From: Solirubrobacteraceae bacterium
GTDB lineage: Bacteria > Actinomycetota > Thermoleophilia > Solirubrobacterales > Solirubrobacteraceae
Assembly (NCBI GenBank): GCA_025935735.1
Contig: JAICUS010000061.1
Location: 1-16,139, forward strand
Direction of reading: 5' to 3'
Length of the DNA: 16,139 nt
The position numbers and the translations under genes are program-made. The notes under the pieces are model-generated. The model did no database searches. It worked only from the letters and a program-made list of their open reading frames with translations, and was not told where the DNA came from. Positions within the stretch are counted from its first letter, which is position 1; each line of letters starts with the position of its first letter. Shown here piece after piece: positions 14,059 through 16,139 of this stretch.

Positions 14059-14682
14059 GTGACCGTGGGGGGAGCTGAGGCGGGTCGCCGACGGCGACGG
14101 AGGACGCCGGAGGTGGCGGAGGGCGAGATCGTCGCCGCCGCCGAGGCGCTGCTGCGCGAGCGGCCGTTCCGCGACCTGACCGTCGACGAGGTGATGCGCG
14201 GGACCGAGCTCTCGCGCCCGTCGTTCTACGTCTACTTCCGCGACCGCCACCAGCTCATCCTGCGGGTCGTCGACCACATCGGCGCCGAGCTGCGGACGAT
14301 GTCCCAGCGCTGGTACACCGGCTCCGGCGACGGCCCGGCGCAGGCGCGGGAAGCGATGGAGGGCATCGTCGAGGTCTACGCCGAGCACGGCCCGGTGCTG
14401 CACGCCCTGTCGGAGGCGGCGGCCTCGGACCCCGAGGTCGAGCACGTCTACAGCGGGCTGGTGCAGTCCTTCGTGGACGCGACCGTCGACCACATCGAGG
14501 CCGAGACCGCGGCCGGCCGCGTGCTTCCGACCGACGCGCGCGAGACGGCGCGGGCCCTGGTGTGGATGATGGAGCGCTACCTCAACCTGTCGCTCGGGCG
14601 CGAGCCCTCCGCGCCGCGCGAGACCGTCGCCGACACCCTCGCGACGATCTGGACCCGCGTTCTCTACGGCGCCGCCGATTAA
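14059..14682 (+). CDS. TetR/AcrR-family transcriptional regulator
   Basis: The 207-aa protein has a very basic N-terminal extension (RRRRRR at about 10-15). A TetR DNA-binding domain follows at about residues 20-70, with the helix-turn-helix LTVDEVMRGTELSRPSFYVYF and the usual RDRHQLI continuation. The C-terminal helices (EVYAEHGPVLHALSEAAASDPEVEHVY...) resemble the EthR-like subgroup of Actinobacteria, whose ligands vary. It would be a dimeric cytosolic repressor. The GTG start leaves no Shine-Dalgarno, in line with leaderless translation. No obvious target gene is adjacent: the tRNA diverges on one side and purH converges on the other, 35 bp past the stop. The target may be elsewhere in the genome. 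Confidence 0.88.
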   Translation: MTVGGAEAGRRRRRRTPEVAEGEIVAAAEALLRERPFRDLTVDEVMRGTELSRPSFYVYFRDRHQLILRVVDHIGAELRTMSQRWYTGSGDGPAQAREAMEGIVEVYAEHGPVLHALSEAAASDPEVEHVYSGLVQSFVDATVDHIEAETAAGRVLPTDARETARALVWMMERYLNLSLGREPSAPRETVADTLATIWTRVLYGAAD

Positions 14683-14717
14683 GGTCGGATGATCGGAGGG
14701 GATGTGCCGCCTTCGAT

Positions 14718-16139
14718 TCAGTGCTTGAAGTGGCGGCGGTGGGTGAAGACCATGCTGATCCCGGCGGCGTCGGCGGCCTCGACCACCTCGTGGTCGCGGA
14801 TCGACCCGCCAGGCTGAATGACCGTCGTCACGCCCGCGTCGATGCCCAGCTGCGGGCCGTCGGGGAACGGGAAGTAGGCGTCCGAGGCCAGCGCCGCGCC
14901 GTGCAGTGACGAGCCGGCGGCGCGCGCCTTCTCGATCGCCAGCCTGACGGAGTCCACCCGGCTCATCTGGCCGGCGCCGATGCCCACCGAGGCGAGGTCG
15001 TTGGACAGCACGATCGCGTTGGAGCGCACGTGCTTGCACACCTTCCAGGCGAACAGCATCTCGCCCCACTCCGCCTCCGACGGCTTGCGGTCGGTGACGA
15101 CCTCCATCTCGGTGCGGTCCTCCAGGCCCAGGTCGCGGTCCTGCACCAGCAGGCCGCCCATGACCCGCTTGAAGTCGCGCTCGGCGATGTTGATCCGCCG
15201 CCGCTCGCCGTCCTCCAGGACGCGCATGTTCGGCTTGCTGGCCAGCAGCTCGAGCGCCTGCGGCGTCACCTCGGGCGCGATCAGCACCTCGCAGAACTGT
15301 TGCAGCAGCGCCTCGGCGAACCCGTGGTCCACGGTCCGGTTGACGCAGACGACGCCGCCGAAGGCCGACATCGGGTCGCAGGCGAACGCCGCGTGGTAGG
15401 CCTCGAGCACCGAGCCGCCGACCGCCACCCCGCACGGGTTGTTGTGCTTGATGATCGCGCACGCGGGGAGCTCGAACTCCTGGACGAGCAGGCGGCCGGA
15501 GTTGAGGTCGAGCACGTTGTTGAACGACAGGTCCTTGCCGCCGAGCTGGCGGACCATCGAGAGGACGTGCATGCGCGCGCCGGCGTCGGCGTAGTAGGCG
15601 GCGCGCTGGTGCGGGTTCTCGCCATACGAGAGGTCGGTGACCTTCTCGAACGTGTTGAGCAGCAGCGGGGGGAAGTCGTCCTGCTTCTCCACGAACCAGC
15701 GGGAGATCGCGCTGTCGTAGCGGGCGGTGTAGGAGAACGCCTCGGCGGCCAGGCTCTCGCGCGTGCCCAGCGACAGCTTGCCGCCAGAGTCCTTGAGCTC
15801 CTGCAGGACCGCGTCGTAGCTGGCCGGGTTGACCACGACCGCGGCGAACGCGAAGTTCTTCGCCGCCGCCCGGATCATCGTCGGGCCGCCGATGTCGATG
15901 TTCTCGATGACCTCGTGCTCGGTCGCGCCGCGGCGGCGGGCCGTGGCCTCGAACGGGTACAGGTTCACGCACACCAGGTCGACGAACTCGACCTCGTGCT
16001 CGGCCGCCGCGGCCATGTGCTCCTCGTCGTCGCGCAGCGCGAGCAGCCCGCCGTAGAGCTTGGGGTGCAGCGTCTTGACCCGCCCGCCCATGATCTCCGG
16101 GAAGCCGGTGAACTCCTCGATCGCCCGGACGGGGAGGCC
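14718..16139 (-). CDS. purH: PurH, AICAR formyltransferase/IMP cyclohydrolase (5' end outside window)
   Basis: The reading frame enters at the right edge (GLPVRAIEEFTGFPEIMGGRVKTLHP...), so the true start lies outside; 473 residues are seen of a usual 510-530. The N-terminal IMP cyclohydrolase part shows VKTLHPKLYGGLLA and NIDIGGPTMIRAAAKNF. The C-terminal AICAR transformylase part shows SYGENPHQRAAYY, LSFNNVLDLNS and KHNNPCG, which carries the catalytic Lys-His pair. The end is IQPGGSIRDHEV...MVFTHRRHFKH, the typical PurH C-terminus. It catalyses the last two steps of de novo IMP synthesis in the cytosol. It converges on the TetR gene with only 35 bp between stops and no obvious terminator hairpin in that gap. 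Confidence 0.98.
   Translation of the reverse strand, partial: GLPVRAIEEFTGFPEIMGGRVKTLHPKLYGGLLALRDDEEHMAAAAEHEVEFVDLVCVNLYPFEATARRRGATEHEVIENIDIGGPTMIRAAAKNFAFAAVVVNPASYDAVLQELKDSGGKLSLGTRESLAAEAFSYTARYDSAISRWFVEKQDDFPPLLLNTFEKVTDLSYGENPHQRAAYYADAGARMHVLSMVRQLGGKDLSFNNVLDLNSGRLLVQEFELPACAIIKHNNPCGVAVGGSVLEAYHAAFACDPMSAFGGVVCVNRTVDHGFAEALLQQFCEVLIAPEVTPQALELLASKPNMRVLEDGERRRINIAERDFKRVMGGLLVQDRDLGLEDRTEMEVVTDRKPSEAEWGEMLFAWKVCKHVRSNAIVLSNDLASVGIGAGQMSRVDSVRLAIEKARAAGSSLHGAALASDAYFPFPDGPQLGIDAGVTTVIQPGGSIRDHEVVEAADAAGISMVFTHRRHFKH

Noticed and set aside
13707..14078. Frame of 123 codons running through the tRNA-Lys gene
   Set aside because: It overlaps the tRNA and the terminator hairpin, and a different frame with a strong ribosome site (13732) fits better.

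Overview
The window is very GC-rich (clearly above 70% by eye) with the strong third-position GC bias of a high-GC actinobacterium. Several traits suggest Thermoleophilia/Solirubrobacterales: ROK regulators beside sugar ABC operons, sigma factors fused to membrane tails, and small secreted alanine-rich proteins. That placement is inference, since no rRNA is present.

Left part (1-7086) is sugar and carboxylate metabolism with decayed regulators. A ROK-family repressor (66-912) has two apparent internal deletions and one frameshift. Next is a benzoylformate-decarboxylase-like ThDP enzyme (945-2600). On the minus strand lies a sugar ABC importer operon in the order permease, lipoprotein binding protein, double ATPase (6572 down to 2893). 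A similar sequence box (CA[AG]ATGTT[T]TACG) sits in front of both the ThDP gene and the importer operon and may be a common operator. Right behind the importer promoter is the C-terminal remnant of a LysR regulator (6649-7086).

Middle part (7083-13927) is the most unusual. Two paralogous ECF sigma factors (7847-9466 and 12162-13694) each carry, in one polypeptide, sigma regions 2 and 4, a zinc-finger anti-sigma-like motif (HxxxCxxC), one transmembrane segment and a long low-complexity C-terminal tail. The tails differ: PPGQAKK-type repeats in the first, NGHAKANGRG-type repeats in the second. They bracket three secreted proteins: a six-Asp-box beta-propeller, a small protein with a GDGG-rich C-terminus, and a small protein with a duplicated Cys-bracketed module. 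A previously unlisted 47-codon ORF with a strong Shine-Dalgarno follows the second sigma factor. A divergent HTH/Clp-N protein (7760 down to 7083) flanks the first. Strong GC hairpins separate the transcription units. I read this as a candidate cell-surface or envelope-sensing regulon built on single-chain sigma/anti-sigma proteins.

Right part (13931-16139) is housekeeping: tRNA-Lys(TTT) on the minus strand, a TetR regulator that looks leaderless, and purH on the minus strand, which runs off the right edge.
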